DNA from: an uncultured Clostridia bacterium
Lineage (GTDB): Bacteria > Bacillota > Clostridia > Oscillospirales > Ruminococcaceae
Reading direction: 5' to 3'
Assembly (NCBI GenBank): GCA_947510165.1
Contig: CANNSB010000006.1
Location: 1-64,000 of the forward strand
DNA: 64,000 nucleotides
The translations under genes were made by a program, and so were the position numbers. Below are positions 42,194-51,557 of the stretch, one piece after another; position 1 is the first letter of the stretch; the number at the start of each line of letters is the position of its first letter. The notes under the pieces are model-generated. The model was not told the DNA's origin and ran no database searches. It saw nothing but the letters and a program-made list of their open reading frames with translations.

Positions 42194-43444
42194 TTGAAGT
42201 ACGAGAAATTTAAAGCGGAAAGAAAAAATTTTTTATTTGCAGTATTTGGTGAATATGTTATAGAATATTTTATAATTCCTACTGTTATATTTACAAATGC
42301 ATTTTTGGTATTAATAGGAATTCCGATAGATAAAATTGTTATGATATCATCAGTTATACTATTAAGCCATATTTCTCAGGTTTTTGCCAGCAAAATAGTT
42401 TTTTTATTTAACAGCAGGAAAAAATCTGTTATAACATTATCTTTGATTAGTTATGGATCGTTTATAATGATACCATTTTCGCTATCTTTTGGAGATATTG
42501 GATTTTTCATAACATGTATTTTATATTTTATTGGATTTTCTGCAAAATTTATAAAAACATCTATATCTTTAGATTGGATAATAAATTTTGTTGATCCTAG
42601 TAAAAGTGCTAGATATTTTTCTAAAAGAAATATTATTGTTAATAGTATTTCTATGATTTATAATATATTATTTGGTTTTTTAGTAGATAAGTTTCGAGAT
42701 AATATAATGTTTTTTTATATATCATTTGGAATTGTATTATTTTTTTCTATAATAGATCTTTTAAGTTATATGAAAATTCCAGATATAAAAGATAATATTG
42801 ATAAAAATAATGTTAGAATAATTGACATATTTAAAATTCCTTTATGTAATAAAAATTTTGTTATATATATTATTTTTGTTTGTTTTTGGAATTTTGGATT
42901 ATATCTATCTCAGCCATATTATACATATTATTTTGTAGATGTTGTAGGAATATCCTATGTGATAGTAGGATCAGTTATATCTATAACTAATTTATTTAAA
43001 ATATTTATGGGTGGAATTTGGGGAAGACTTGTAGATTTAAAAGGATGTTTTAAAATAATAATACTAACATCAATAGGGTTTGCGGTTATAAATAGTTTGT
43101 TTTCCTTAATATCCATAGATGGTTGGATATTATATCCTATTTTATTTTTATTACAAGGGGTTTGTATGATAGGATTTAATATATCTAAATTTAATGTTTC
43201 GTTAAGTCTTATACCAAAAGATATCAGGATAATGTTTATGAATTTTGAAGGATTTGTTACGGGCATTGTCTCGTTTATTGCACCACAGATATCAAGAGGA
43301 GTTATGAATTTTATAATAGAAAATAAAATAAGATTTTTGAATTTTAGTAGTTATCAATTAATATTTATTTTAGGAGGAGGAATACAAATATTAGCTATAA
43401 TTATTTTAATAATATTAAATAAAAAAACACATAAACAGATTTAA
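42194..43444 (+). CDS. Major facilitator superfamily transporter
   Basis: 416 residues with about 12 hydrophobic helices. The loop after helix 2 reads FLFNSRKKSV, and GGIWGRLVDLKG in the second half resembles the MFS loop motif GxLxDRxGR. Substrate is not evident. TTG start after GGGGGA. It is divergent from the binding-protein gene upstream and convergent with the holin-like gene downstream, with a terminator between. Confidence 0.82.
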   Translation: MKYEKFKAERKNFLFAVFGEYVIEYFIIPTVIFTNAFLVLIGIPIDKIVMISSVILLSHISQVFASKIVFLFNSRKKSVITLSLISYGSFIMIPFSLSFGDIGFFITCILYFIGFSAKFIKTSISLDWIINFVDPSKSARYFSKRNIIVNSISMIYNILFGFLVDKFRDNIMFFYISFGIVLFFSIIDLLSYMKIPDIKDNIDKNNVRIIDIFKIPLCNKNFVIYIIFVCFWNFGLYLSQPYYTYYFVDVVGISYVIVGSVISITNLFKIFMGGIWGRLVDLKGCFKIIILTSIGFAVINSLFSLISIDGWILYPILFLLQGVCMIGFNISKFNVSLSLIPKDIRIMFMNFEGFVTGIVSFIAPQISRGVMNFIIENKIRFLNFSSYQLIFILGGGIQILAIIILIILNKKTHKQI

Positions 43445-43460
43445 TGTTTATGTGTTTTTT
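43422..43460. terminator. Bidirectional terminator
   Basis: Fifteen-bp arms (43422-43436 and 43446-43460) around the MFS stop codon, with T6 and A6 runs. Confidence 0.85.
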
Positions 43461-43483
43461 ATTAGCTATTATTATATAGTAGT

Positions 43484-43873
43484 TTATTTTTTTTCTTCTA
43501 TAGGGATAGAGATGGGTGTTTTATCTATTTCTATATTAATAGGTTGATTATTTTGTTCTGTATCGGGTGGTAAACTTTTCGTTGATTTAGTATTTTTTAT
43601 AATTTCATAGGATAAAACCGTAGCTCCGGCTATTAAAACACCCTGTGTAATAGATATAAATAATGAAGAAAAAAGTCCTTGATAAGTAGTTATAGTTGAT
43701 ATAGATAAAACCCATAGTGTAGATAAAGCGGTGGAAATTATTACAAGAACTAGAGGTATATGACAAATTTTAATTATATTGCATTTTGTTTTTAAGAATA
43801 TTCCCATAATATATAAAACAGGAATAAGAACAAGAAGTTCTGGTTTAATAAATTCATTTATAATATTTTGCAT
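43484..43873 (-). CDS. Holin-like small membrane protein (Hol44-type), orphan
   Basis: 129 residues. Three hydrophobic segments (about 12-28, 37-58 and 66-88) are followed by a polar tail (95-129) rich in Pro, Glu and Lys. The opening INEFIKPELLVLIPVLYIMGIFLK and the middle QGLFSSLFISITQGVLIAGA resemble phage holins of the Hol44/superfamily V type. ATG after GGAGGC. No endolysin or other phage gene is nearby. In Clostridia, stray holin-like genes can serve toxin or enzyme release, but that is speculation. I am fairly sure of the membrane topology and less sure of the family. Confidence 0.65.
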   Translation of the reverse strand: MQNIINEFIKPELLVLIPVLYIMGIFLKTKCNIIKICHIPLVLVIISTALSTLWVLSISTITTYQGLFSSLFISITQGVLIAGATVLSYEIIKNTKSTKSLPPDTEQNNQPINIEIDKTPISIPIEEKK

Positions 43874-43949
43874 AGATAGCCTCCTTTTTGTAGAGTGTAT
43901 AACATTATATTCTGTAGATTATTATTTATTTCTTAATTTAAAAATCTTT

Positions 43950-44831
43950 TTAAATAGGTATTATTTCTAAATAATATGTATCTTTTTCCCCAGAAGGGAG
44001 ATTATTAATTCCAAATTTATCTTTAAAATCTTTTCCGTCAGATGAAGAATGAGGAAGGGAAGACCAAGGTTCTATACATATAAAGGGAGAATTCTTTTTA
44101 TTTGGTGTCCAAAAAGCTAAATGTTCAAATCCTTTAAATAAAACTTTAACACCTTGTCCAGATATTGAGTCAAATAATAGAACATTGTCTGTAGGAATAT
44201 TTTCGAATATTATCGCATCATCTTTAAAAAGGTTATAATCTAGTTTTATTTTTCCGTTTATGGAAAATGATTTTTTATTATTTAAATTTAATATATCTTT
44301 ATCATTATCGTATATGGGAGACAAAAGTTTTTTTGTTGTACCTAATTGTAATACATGGTTTTCAAATATTGTTTTATCTTTATTTAGAGGACAATTAAAT
44401 GCAGGATGAGCGCCAATTCCGTAAAACATTTCTTTTTCATCCATATTAGAAACCTCATATGTTATAGAAATTTTATCATCTTCTAAAAAGTATGAAATTA
44501 TTAAAGAAAATTTAAAAGGAAAAATATTTAAAGTTTTGTTAGAATAGATGAGTTCTAATGCTAAAAAATTTTGTCTATTTTCTATAATTTTAAATTCTAA
44601 GTCTTTGGCGAATCCATGTTTTGGAATAGAGTATATATTATTATTGATTATTGTTTTATTATTTTTAAGCTTACCCACTATAGGGAATAAAATAGGAGAG
44701 CTTTTTGACCAAAAATCAGGATTTCTTTGCCATATATATTCCGTTCCAAAACCATCTTCAAATGACCTTAGTTCTGCTCCTACAGTGTCTATTTTAGCAA
44801 CTGAAGAGAGGGTTTTAAGTTCTATAATCAT
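43950..44831 (-). CDS. Aldose 1-epimerase (mutarotase)-like protein, LacX type
   Basis: 293 residues of a beta-sandwich galactose mutarotase fold. Visible are GAELRSFEDGFGTEYIWQ, SPILFPIVGKL, PKHGFAKDLEF (catalytic-type His) and GIGAHPAFNCPL (second His), with Glu in FICIEPW near the end. It resembles LacX/YihR-type hexose mutarotase-like proteins that act on sugars or sugar phosphates; the substrate is not known. ATG follows GGAGAAT, and the tiny ORF upstream ends just before that site. Confidence 0.88.
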   Translation of the reverse strand: MIIELKTLSSVAKIDTVGAELRSFEDGFGTEYIWQRNPDFWSKSSPILFPIVGKLKNNKTIINNNIYSIPKHGFAKDLEFKIIENRQNFLALELIYSNKTLNIFPFKFSLIISYFLEDDKISITYEVSNMDEKEMFYGIGAHPAFNCPLNKDKTIFENHVLQLGTTKKLLSPIYDNDKDILNLNNKKSFSINGKIKLDYNLFKDDAIIFENIPTDNVLLFDSISGQGVKVLFKGFEHLAFWTPNKKNSPFICIEPWSSLPHSSSDGKDFKDKFGINNLPSGEKDTYYLEIIPI

Positions 44832-44845
44832 TAAATATTCTCCTT

Positions 44846-44953
44846 TTATTTTATATCTATATTTGGAGATATTATAAAGTTAAATATGACAATAGATATA
44901 GCAGAAATTAAAAAGATTATAATAATAAGTTTTTTTATTGTATTATCATTCAT
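44846..44953 (-). CDS. 35-residue single-span membrane peptide
   Basis: It begins MNDNTIKKLIIIIFLIS and forms one Ile-rich helix, then a short polar end. AAAGGAG lies six bases before the ATG. The stop is followed directly by the AAGGAGAAT site of the mutarotase-like gene, so translation is probably coupled. The gene sits 16 bp after sbcC. No family recognised; the layout resembles the 32-aa ORF at 2840-2938. Confidence 0.5.
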   Translation of the reverse strand: MNDNTIKKLIIIIFLISAISIVIFNFIISPNIDIK

Positions 44954-44969
44954 ATAAATCTCCTTTATT

Positions 44970-47909
44970 TTATGAAATGGATATAGAGCTTCCATAAGAA
45001 GAAGAGGAAACATAAATTTTTGTATCTATTCTTTCTTTTAGCTCTTGCACATGAGATATTATACAGACTATTCTACCTGTCTGGGTTAGATTTGTTAAAC
45101 AATTTATAATATTGTCTAAGGAAACGCTGTCTAAAGATCCAAAACCTTCATCTATAAAAAGAGTGTTTATTTCTATTCCACCATAATTTTGAGAAATAGT
45201 ATCGGATAATCCAAGAGCAAGAGCAAGAGATGTTTGAAAACTCTCGCCTCCTGAAAGAGTATGGGACTCTCTGTATTTTCCAGTATGGATATCAAAAATT
45301 TCTAAATCAAGACCAGATTTTTTATTGCCTTGAGATCTATCTGTTTTTCTATTAAGAGAAAATCTCCCATTAGTTATATTATCTAAACGGATATTTGTAG
45401 CATAAATAATTTCGTCAAAATATGAAGTTAGCACAAATGTTTCAAATTTTAATTTAGATTCATTTTTTCCAGATGAAATATCATTTAATAATGAAATATT
45501 TTGATGGTCTTCTATTAAAATTTCTAATTCTGAAAAGATTTGTTTTATTTTTATTGATATTATATCTAATTTATTGATATTAGTTTTTGTATCTATGATT
45601 ATTGAATTCAAATTTTTAAGATCTTCATTAATATTATATAATAGAGTTTTCATACTATCTATATCAAATTTTTCTTTTCCATCTAAATCTTTATTTATAT
45701 TTTTTAATATTAAATTTTTTTCAGACATATTATCGAAAAAATCATCAACTTCTTTTTTTATAGTGTCATAATTATTTTCTATATGCATAATATCATCTAT
45801 ATAATCTAAATTTAATATTTTTGCTTTATGCATAAATTCTTTTAGGTTATTTTTTTTATATAAAATATCTTTTTCAATATAATATATATTGTTTTTACAA
45901 TCTAATAAATTTTCTGTAGTATAGTTAATATTAATGCAAGAAGTATTATAATCTAGTTCATATTTTTTAATTTTTTTTTCTATAGTATCTAATATATTTT
46001 TCAAAGATGAAATATTTTTATTTATATCAGAAATATTTATATTTTTTTCAGATAAGCTTGATATAATAACCTGATATTCAAGTGATCCTTGTTCTATTGA
46101 ATTTTTTATTATAGATAATTTTTCTTTCTCCTTGATAGATTTTTTTTCTAAATCAGATATATTTTCATTATATTTTAAAGATTTAACATTTTCTAAAATT
46201 TTATGGGATATTAAATCTTTTTTATATATAAGATTTTTTTTAATATTATATATAAATTCATAATTATTAAATTGATATTTATTATATTCATAATCAATAA
46301 TAATATCAGAAGATATTGATTTTAATTTATCTATATTTTCTTTAATAATCCATTTTTGTTTTTCTACATCTTGAAGATGTGTTGTATATATTGTATTTAA
46401 ATTTTGCAAATCTATATATGATATAGAATCTTTGTTTTTTTTTGCTTTGTTTGGATGGGTTGTATTTCCACAAACTGGACAAGATTGATTTTCTAATAAT
46501 TCTTTTGCAAGGGAATAAGATATAGACTTATTATAAATATAAGTTTTATTAATATAATCTTTTTCTAATGTTTTTGATAACTCTAGTGATTTATCAAGGG
46601 ATAGGATATTTTTTATAATTAAGTTTATTTGATTTATTTGATTTTCTATGTCTACTAAATTTTCTTCTAAAATTTTATTTTGTAGAGCATTTTCTATATT
46701 TTTTATATCTAAAATGATAATTTCTAAATTATTTTTATTTTTTAATACATTTTGATAAACTTCATCTTTTTTTTGAATTATAGGTATAGTTTTATTAAGA
46801 TTTTCTATATCAGAATATATGTTGTTTTTTGATTGTATTAATTCTGGTATAGTTTTATAAAGCTTATTTATATCTTCATGTAGAATATTAAATTTCGATA
46901 AATCTTTATTTAAACTATCTAGTTTTTTCAAATATTTTTGATATTGGTTATTAAGATTTTCTATATCTTTTTTTAATAAAAGTATTGGATATAGATTATC
47001 ATATTTTTTCAATAAATTATCTTTTGAAATTATTTTATCTTTTTTATTATTTATAATATTTATCTCAGCTTCTATTTCAAATTTTTGATCAAACTTTTTA
47101 TTAATATCTATAGCATATTGTATATTTATTAAATTTTTATCTTTATTTTTAATATCAATAATATTTTGTGTAGATATATAAGTGTTGGATAATTTTTCTT
47201 TTTCTTTTTCTAAATATTTTAAAATATATTCTTTATCTATATGATCTATACTTATATTTTCATCTAAAAAATCTATATCTTTAATTATATTTTTTTTAAT
47301 TTCAAATTTTTGGTCTAGAATACGCTTTTTTTCTTGTTCTAAATTTTTTAAATTTTCTGAAAATTGTTGAAATTTATGAGTAGAAAATATATTTCTAAAC
47401 AAGGATTCTTTTTCATCACTAGAAGCTTGAAGAAGCTTTTGAAACTCTCCTTGTGCTAGCATAACGATTTTAGAAAATTGTAATTGATTTAACCCAATAA
47501 TTTCTAAAATTTTTTGATTAACTTCAGATATTCCTTCTATAACCGTTTGATCTGGAAGTATCAATTCTGCTTTAGGTTTTGTATCTGTTATTGTGTTTTT
47601 AGATGTAATTTTTTTTCTCTTCATAACACGTTTTATATTATAGATTTGATTTTTTATAGAAAATGTAAAATCCACATAAGTTTCGTCTTTGTTAGAAGAA
47701 AAATCGCTCTGCATACTTTCAGCTTTACGAATAGTTCCGCTAGATTTTCCATATAAAGAGAATGTTATAGCGTCATAGATAGATGTTTTTCCAGCACCAG
47801 TAGGACCAGTAATAAGAAATATATTATTTTTTATTACTTGTTTAAAGTCTATGGACTGTTCATTTAAAAAAGGACCAAAATTTTTTATAGTAAGAAATAG
47901 TGGTATCAT
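44970..47909 (-). CDS. sbcC: Exonuclease subunit SbcC
   Basis: 979 residues. N-terminal ATPase half with Walker A ITGPTGAGKTSIYDAITF near residue 35 and a Q-loop LAQGEFQKLL near 150. A very long coiled coil (about 180-800) is interrupted by the zinc hook CPVCGNTTH near 475. The C-terminal half has the signature HTLSGGESFQTSLALALGL and Walker B LFIDEGFGSLD. With SbcD it opens hairpins and protein-blocked DNA ends. The coiled coil is extremely Lys/Asn/Ile-rich. It follows sbcD by 20 bp. Confidence 0.97.
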   Translation of the reverse strand: MIPLFLTIKNFGPFLNEQSIDFKQVIKNNIFLITGPTGAGKTSIYDAITFSLYGKSSGTIRKAESMQSDFSSNKDETYVDFTFSIKNQIYNIKRVMKRKKITSKNTITDTKPKAELILPDQTVIEGISEVNQKILEIIGLNQLQFSKIVMLAQGEFQKLLQASSDEKESLFRNIFSTHKFQQFSENLKNLEQEKKRILDQKFEIKKNIIKDIDFLDENISIDHIDKEYILKYLEKEKEKLSNTYISTQNIIDIKNKDKNLINIQYAIDINKKFDQKFEIEAEINIINNKKDKIISKDNLLKKYDNLYPILLLKKDIENLNNQYQKYLKKLDSLNKDLSKFNILHEDINKLYKTIPELIQSKNNIYSDIENLNKTIPIIQKKDEVYQNVLKNKNNLEIIILDIKNIENALQNKILEENLVDIENQINQINLIIKNILSLDKSLELSKTLEKDYINKTYIYNKSISYSLAKELLENQSCPVCGNTTHPNKAKKNKDSISYIDLQNLNTIYTTHLQDVEKQKWIIKENIDKLKSISSDIIIDYEYNKYQFNNYEFIYNIKKNLIYKKDLISHKILENVKSLKYNENISDLEKKSIKEKEKLSIIKNSIEQGSLEYQVIISSLSEKNINISDINKNISSLKNILDTIEKKIKKYELDYNTSCININYTTENLLDCKNNIYYIEKDILYKKNNLKEFMHKAKILNLDYIDDIMHIENNYDTIKKEVDDFFDNMSEKNLILKNINKDLDGKEKFDIDSMKTLLYNINEDLKNLNSIIIDTKTNINKLDIISIKIKQIFSELEILIEDHQNISLLNDISSGKNESKLKFETFVLTSYFDEIIYATNIRLDNITNGRFSLNRKTDRSQGNKKSGLDLEIFDIHTGKYRESHTLSGGESFQTSLALALGLSDTISQNYGGIEINTLFIDEGFGSLDSVSLDNIINCLTNLTQTGRIVCIISHVQELKERIDTKIYVSSSSYGSSISIS

Positions 47910-47929
47910 ATTTTCAGTCTCCTTAAAGT

Positions 47930-49057
47930 TTATATGATATTATTTATGATATCTATTTGATCTTTTGTTAGGTCATCTTTGGCTATAGTTTTATAAAAAG
48001 TTTTAAATATTTGTGGAACAGTTTTATTTATGATAGCATCTTTTTGGATAGAGTTTATATTTGTTGAAATCTGTTTATTTATAAATTTAACACCCATTAT
48101 ATTAGGAAAAATAGTTTTTAGCTTATTTATAGGTTCTATGATATTTTCTGTATTTGTTATATGAACAAATACATAATCTTCAGAGTAGTGTTCTTCAAAA
48201 TTTATATTATAAAAATCTTCTGAAATAAGAATCATATCTCGTTTAGGGATAAAAGGAATTTTACTAATATTTAGATTATTTTTATCTATAATATCTATTA
48301 TAGTAAAACTTTTTTTTTGACTAATTTCACTTTGAGAATATTTTAGTATAGACCCAGAATATGCAGATTTTTTTTCCACAACCTTTTGGGAAGAATGTAG
48401 ATGCCCTAGAGTGGAATAATCAAATATATTTAAATATGAAGCATCAATAATATCAATTCCACCTAAAGATATTTCTGATTCCGAAAAGATTGTTTGGGAT
48501 TTTTCACCTTTTAAATTTGAAAAAAATCCATGGGCGATAGATATATTTATCTCAGAATGGTTTATATTAGGGGAAATATATTTTATATATTGTTTAAAAG
48601 AATCATTGAAAGTTTTTATATTTTGGTTTTCTAGAATATTTTTTCCTTTTAAAACAGAAAAATAAGGAATAGGATAAAAATTTACGATTAATTTATCTTT
48701 AATAATTTTTATTGGCTTTATATCTTTGGATATGTTTCCTATTATATAAAGGCCTTTAGATTCCATAATAAAATTTAAATGAGATAGTCTATCAGGAGAA
48801 TCATGATTTCCAGCAATGGCTATAATATATGTATTAGAATATTTTATAATATTACAAAAAAAATTATTTACAATAACGATTGATTCGACAGATGGAATAG
48901 GACGATCATATAAATCTCCTGCAATAATTAAAACATCTATATCGTTATTTAATATAAAATTTTCTAATTGTTTTAAAATAATTATTTGATCTTCTATCAT
49001 ACTATAATTATTTACAATTTTTCCTATATGCCAGTCGGATGTATGTAATATTTTCAT
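47930..49057 (-). CDS. sbcD: Exonuclease subunit SbcD
   Basis: 375 residues, the usual length. Mre11-type phosphoesterase: HTSDWHIGK at residue 4, IAGDLYDR near 45, IAGNHDSP near 82, IAHGFF near 172 and YSTLGHLHSSQ near 215, so all metal ligands are present. A C-terminal capping domain follows. Nuclease subunit of SbcCD. ATG after AGGAG; first gene of a leftward run sbcD-sbcC-small ORF-mutarotase. Confidence 0.97.
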   Translation of the reverse strand: MKILHTSDWHIGKIVNNYSMIEDQIIILKQLENFILNNDIDVLIIAGDLYDRPIPSVESIVIVNNFFCNIIKYSNTYIIAIAGNHDSPDRLSHLNFIMESKGLYIIGNISKDIKPIKIIKDKLIVNFYPIPYFSVLKGKNILENQNIKTFNDSFKQYIKYISPNINHSEINISIAHGFFSNLKGEKSQTIFSESEISLGGIDIIDASYLNIFDYSTLGHLHSSQKVVEKKSAYSGSILKYSQSEISQKKSFTIIDIIDKNNLNISKIPFIPKRDMILISEDFYNINFEEHYSEDYVFVHITNTENIIEPINKLKTIFPNIMGVKFINKQISTNINSIQKDAIINKTVPQIFKTFYKTIAKDDLTKDQIDIINNII

Positions 49058-49163
49058 TTTATGCTCCTTAAATACAAGAGTATCTTTAAATTATATAGTA
49101 AAAAAAAATGTTTTGCAAAGATAAATATTAAAAAAAATTTATATTTAAAATCCAAAAAATACC

Positions 49164-49194
49164 TGTAATAGTTTTGAATCAAGAGCACATAATA
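49164..49194 (+). promoter_or_regulatory. Candidate sigma-G-like promoter of the SASP gene
   Basis: CATAATA (49188-49194) is close to the sigma-G -10 CATACTA; TGTAAT (49164-49169) is a weak -35, 18 bp upstream. SASP genes are sigma-G dependent, which supports the site more than the match itself. Confidence 0.3.
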
Positions 49195-49246
49195 TAAATG
49201 CAAGCGCAAACGAAATTAAATTTATTGAATAGAAGGAGATTTAAAA

Positions 49247-49432
49247 ATGGGAAAAATAATTGTGCCACAAGCTAAAGAAGCGTTAGAGAGATTTAAAATG
49301 GAAGCAGCGTCTGAGGTTGGAGTAGATCTTAAAAATGGTTATAATGGAGATTTGACATCAAGACAAGCAGGATCTATAGGTGGACAGATGGTTAAGAAGA
49401 TGATAGAAGCATATGAAAATAGTATAAAATAA
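49247..49432 (+). CDS. Small acid-soluble spore protein, alpha/beta type
   Basis: 61 residues. LERFKMEAASEVGVDL contains the germination protease site region (KxExAxExGV), and LTSRQAGSIGGQMVKKMIEAYE is the conserved DNA-binding C-terminal helix. These proteins coat forespore DNA and protect it from UV and hydrolysis, then serve as amino acids at germination. ATG after GAAGGAG. Monocistronic with a long terminator. Confidence 0.97.
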   Translation: MGKIIVPQAKEALERFKMEAASEVGVDLKNGYNGDLTSRQAGSIGGQMVKKMIEAYENSIK

Positions 49433-49486
49433 TATGAATAGAAATATATTATATTATTATTTAATATTTTTAAATTAGATAGAATT

Positions 49487-49550
49487 ATAAAATTAAAAAA
49501 AATCATTGAAATAAATTACAATTTATTTCAATGATTTTTTTTAATTTTAT
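49487..49550. terminator. Bidirectional terminator, 30-bp perfect stem
   Basis: Arms 49487-49516 and 49521-49550 are perfect complements around TACA. It separates the SASP gene from the convergent rpmB. Confidence 0.9.
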
Positions 49551-49560
49551 AGAAAAGGTA

Positions 49561-49749
49561 TTATCCTGCACGTTGTACTTTATTAGAACGAAGACAACGG
49601 GTGCAGGCATATATTCTACAGTTAGTTCCATTAACAACAGCCCGTACACGTTGAACATTTGGTTTCCATTTTCTGTTTGATCTTCTGTGAGAATGAGAAA
49701 CTTTTATACCAAAAGAAACCCCTTTATCACAAACGAAGCATTTAGCCAT
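49561..49749 (-). CDS. rpmB: 50S ribosomal protein L28 (zinc-ribbon form)
   Basis: 62 residues, the standard length. It starts MAKCFVCDKGVSFG and includes VSHSHRRSNRKWKPN and RIYACTRCLRSNKV. The CxxC pairs (CFVC, CTRC) mark the zinc-binding paralogue type. ATG 49749 follows AGGAGGTG by six bases; a GTG at 49758 overlaps that site. Monocistronic, with a good promoter upstream. Confidence 0.98.
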   Translation of the reverse strand: MAKCFVCDKGVSFGIKVSHSHRRSNRKWKPNVQRVRAVVNGTNCRIYACTRCLRSNKVQRAG

Positions 49750-49780
49750 AATCTGCACCTCCTAAATATAAATCTTTATA

Positions 49781-49809
49781 AGTTTACCATAAAAAAAAAT
49801 TAAAATCAA
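49781..49809 (-). promoter_or_regulatory. rpmB promoter
   Basis: On the minus strand, TTGATT (49809-49804), 17 bp, TAAACT (49786-49781) with extended -10 TG. It diverges from the tRNA array promoter. Confidence 0.55.
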
Positions 49810-49822
49810 GTATAAAAACATG

Positions 49823-49851
49823 TTGACATATATTAAAAAATAGTATAGAAT
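49823..49851 (+). promoter_or_regulatory. tRNA array 2 promoter
   Basis: TTGACA (49823-49828), 17 bp, TAGAAT (49846-49851), 11 bp before tRNA-Val. It differs in sequence from the array 1 promoter. Confidence 0.7.
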
Positions 49852-49861
49852 ATAATACGTT

Positions 49862-49937
49862 GGGAGCATAGCTCAGCTGGGAGAGCACCTGCCTTACAAG
49901 CAGGGGGTCACAGGTTCGAGCCCTGTTGTTCCCACCA
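49862..49937 (+). tRNA. tRNA-Val (TAC), second copy
   Basis: Identical to 30253-30328; 76 nt, CCA encoded, anticodon TAC. Confidence 0.97.
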
Positions 49938-49940
49938 TTT

Positions 49941-50017
49941 GGCCCGTTAGTTCAGTTGGTTAGAACGCTAGCCTGTCACGCTAGAGGTCGACGGTTCGAG
50001 TCCGTTACGGGTCGCCA
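49941..50017 (+). tRNA. tRNA-Asp (GTC), second copy
   Basis: Identical to 30332-30408; 77 nt, CCA encoded, anticodon GTC. Confidence 0.97.
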
Positions 50018-50048
50018 TTTTAAAAAAACTATATATAGATATGCCTTT

Positions 50049-50124
50049 GCCTCTGTAGCTCAGTCGGTAGAGCAGGGGACTGAAAATCCCCGTGTCGGCG
50101 GTTCGATTCCGTCCGGAGGCACCA
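50049..50124 (+). tRNA. tRNA-Phe (GAA), second copy
   Basis: Identical to 30440-30515; 76 nt, CCA encoded, anticodon GAA. Confidence 0.97.
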
Positions 50125-50140
50125 TTTTTTTAAATTTTTT

Positions 50141-50216
50141 GCGGGTTTAGCTCATCTGGTAGAGCGCCACCTTGCCAAGGTGGAGGTAGCGAGTTCGAGC
50201 CTCGTAACCCGCTCCA
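50141..50216 (+). tRNA. tRNA-Gly (GCC)
   Basis: 76 nt with encoded CCA; acceptor GCGGGTT pairs with AACCCGC; anticodon loop TTGCCAA gives GCC. Confidence 0.97.
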
Positions 50217-50229
50217 AAACTTTGTTATG

Positions 50230-50268
50230 GTAGACAGTCCCTTTTTTATAAGGGTGCTGTCTACTTTT
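50230..50268 (+). terminator. Terminator of tRNA array 2
   Basis: GTAGACAG pairs with CTGTCTAC, with an inner CCCTT/AAGGG pair, followed by TTTT. It lies between tRNA-Gly and glyA. Confidence 0.8.
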
Positions 50269-50290
50269 ATTTATTAAGGAGGATATTATT

Positions 50291-51547
50291 ATGGATTATA
50301 AAAAAATAATAACAGGAAAAAATTTATCAACTTTTGATTTAGAGGTTTCAGAAAATATACAAAATGAATATATTAGACAAGAAAAAACCATAGAGCTTAT
50401 AGCAAGTGAAAATATTGCATCTGAAAATATAATGATGACTATGGCAACAGTTCTTACTAATAAATATGCAGAAGGATATCCAGGAAAAAGATATTATGGT
50501 GGATGTAATTATGTAGATAATATCGAAAATTTGGCTATTGATAGAGCGAAAACTTTGTTTAAATCAGAATACGCAAATGTACAGCCTCATTCAGGATCTC
50601 AAGCAAATATGGCTGTATATTTTGCTTTGTTGGAAAAAGGAGATACGGTGGTGGGTATGTCTTTAAATTCTGGAGGACATCTAACCCATGGTTTAGGTAT
50701 AAATTTTTCTGGACGAGATTATAATTTTATTGGATATTCCGTTGATGAGAAGACACATCTTATAGATTATACTCAGGTTAGAGATTTGGCAAAAATGCAT
50801 AATCCAAAGATGATTGTAGCAGGAGCAAGTGCATATACTAGAGAGATAGATTTTAAAAAATTTAGAGATATAGCGGATGAAGTTGGAGCTATACTAATGG
50901 TTGATATGGCTCATATAGCAGGTTTAGTTGCAGCTGGTATTCATCCTTCTCCAATAAAATATGCAGATGTTGTGACATCTACAACACATAAAACTTTGAG
51001 AGGACCTAGAGGAGGTCTAATATTAGGAAAAAAAGAAATAGGAACTAAGATAGATAAAGCAATATTCCCTGGAATACAAGGAGGGCCTTTAATGCATGTC
51101 ATAGCGGGAAAAGCTGTTTGTTTTAAAGAGGCATCTACAGAAGAATTTAAAATATATCAAAAACAGGTTATTTTAAATTCAAAATCTTTAGAATATAATC
51201 TTATATCCAAAGGTTTCAAACTTATCTCTAATGGAACAGATAATCATATGTTATTAATAGATCTAACCAACTTTAATGTTACGGGCAAAGAGATGGAAAA
51301 ACGATTAGATTTAGTAGATATAACTGTAAATAAAAACACAATTCCTTCAGAAAAATCGAGCCCTATGATAACGAGTGGGATAAGAATAGGAACACCTGCA
51401 ATTACAACCAGAGGTTTTATAGAAGAAGATATGAAAACTATAGCAGAATGTTTATACCTTACTGCTACAAATTTTGAAAATAATATAGATTTAATAAAAC
51501 AGAAAGTTTCAACTATGTGTAATTGTTATCCTATATATAGAAACTAG
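50291..51547 (+). CDS. glyA: Serine hydroxymethyltransferase
   Basis: 418 residues, normal for bacteria. PLP enzyme with [11 protein letters not shown] near residue 33, [14 protein letters not shown] near 67, [13 protein letters not shown] near 200 and the PLP lysine in [14 protein letters not shown] near 230. It moves a one-carbon unit from serine to tetrahydrofolate, giving glycine. ATG after AAGGAGGA. Starts 11 bp before rarA and may be co-transcribed with it. Confidence 0.98.
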   Translation: MDYKKIITGKNLSTFDLEVSENIQNEYIRQEKTIELIASENIASENIMMTMATVLTNKYAEGYPGKRYYGGCNYVDNIENLAIDRAKTLFKSEYANVQPHSGSQANMAVYFALLEKGDTVVGMSLNSGGHLTHGLGINFSGRDYNFIGYSVDEKTHLIDYTQVRDLAKMHNPKMIVAGASAYTREIDFKKFRDIADEVGAILMVDMAHIAGLVAAGIHPSPIKYADVVTSTTHKTLRGPRGGLILGKKEIGTKIDKAIFPGIQGGPLMHVIAGKAVCFKEASTEEFKIYQKQVILNSKSLEYNLISKGFKLISNGTDNHMLLIDLTNFNVTGKEMEKRLDLVDITVNKNTIPSEKSSPMITSGIRIGTPAITTRGFIEEDMKTIAECLYLTATNFENNIDLIKQKVSTMCNCYPIYRN

Positions 51548-51557
51548 AGGATTTATA

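Larger units (their letters stand above)
49862..50124 (+). repeat. 263-bp direct repeat, copy 2 (tRNA Val-Asp-Phe)
   Basis: Second copy of 30253-30515, identical by eye, in the same orientation. The fourth tRNA differs (Gly here, Cys in array 1). Confidence 0.9.
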
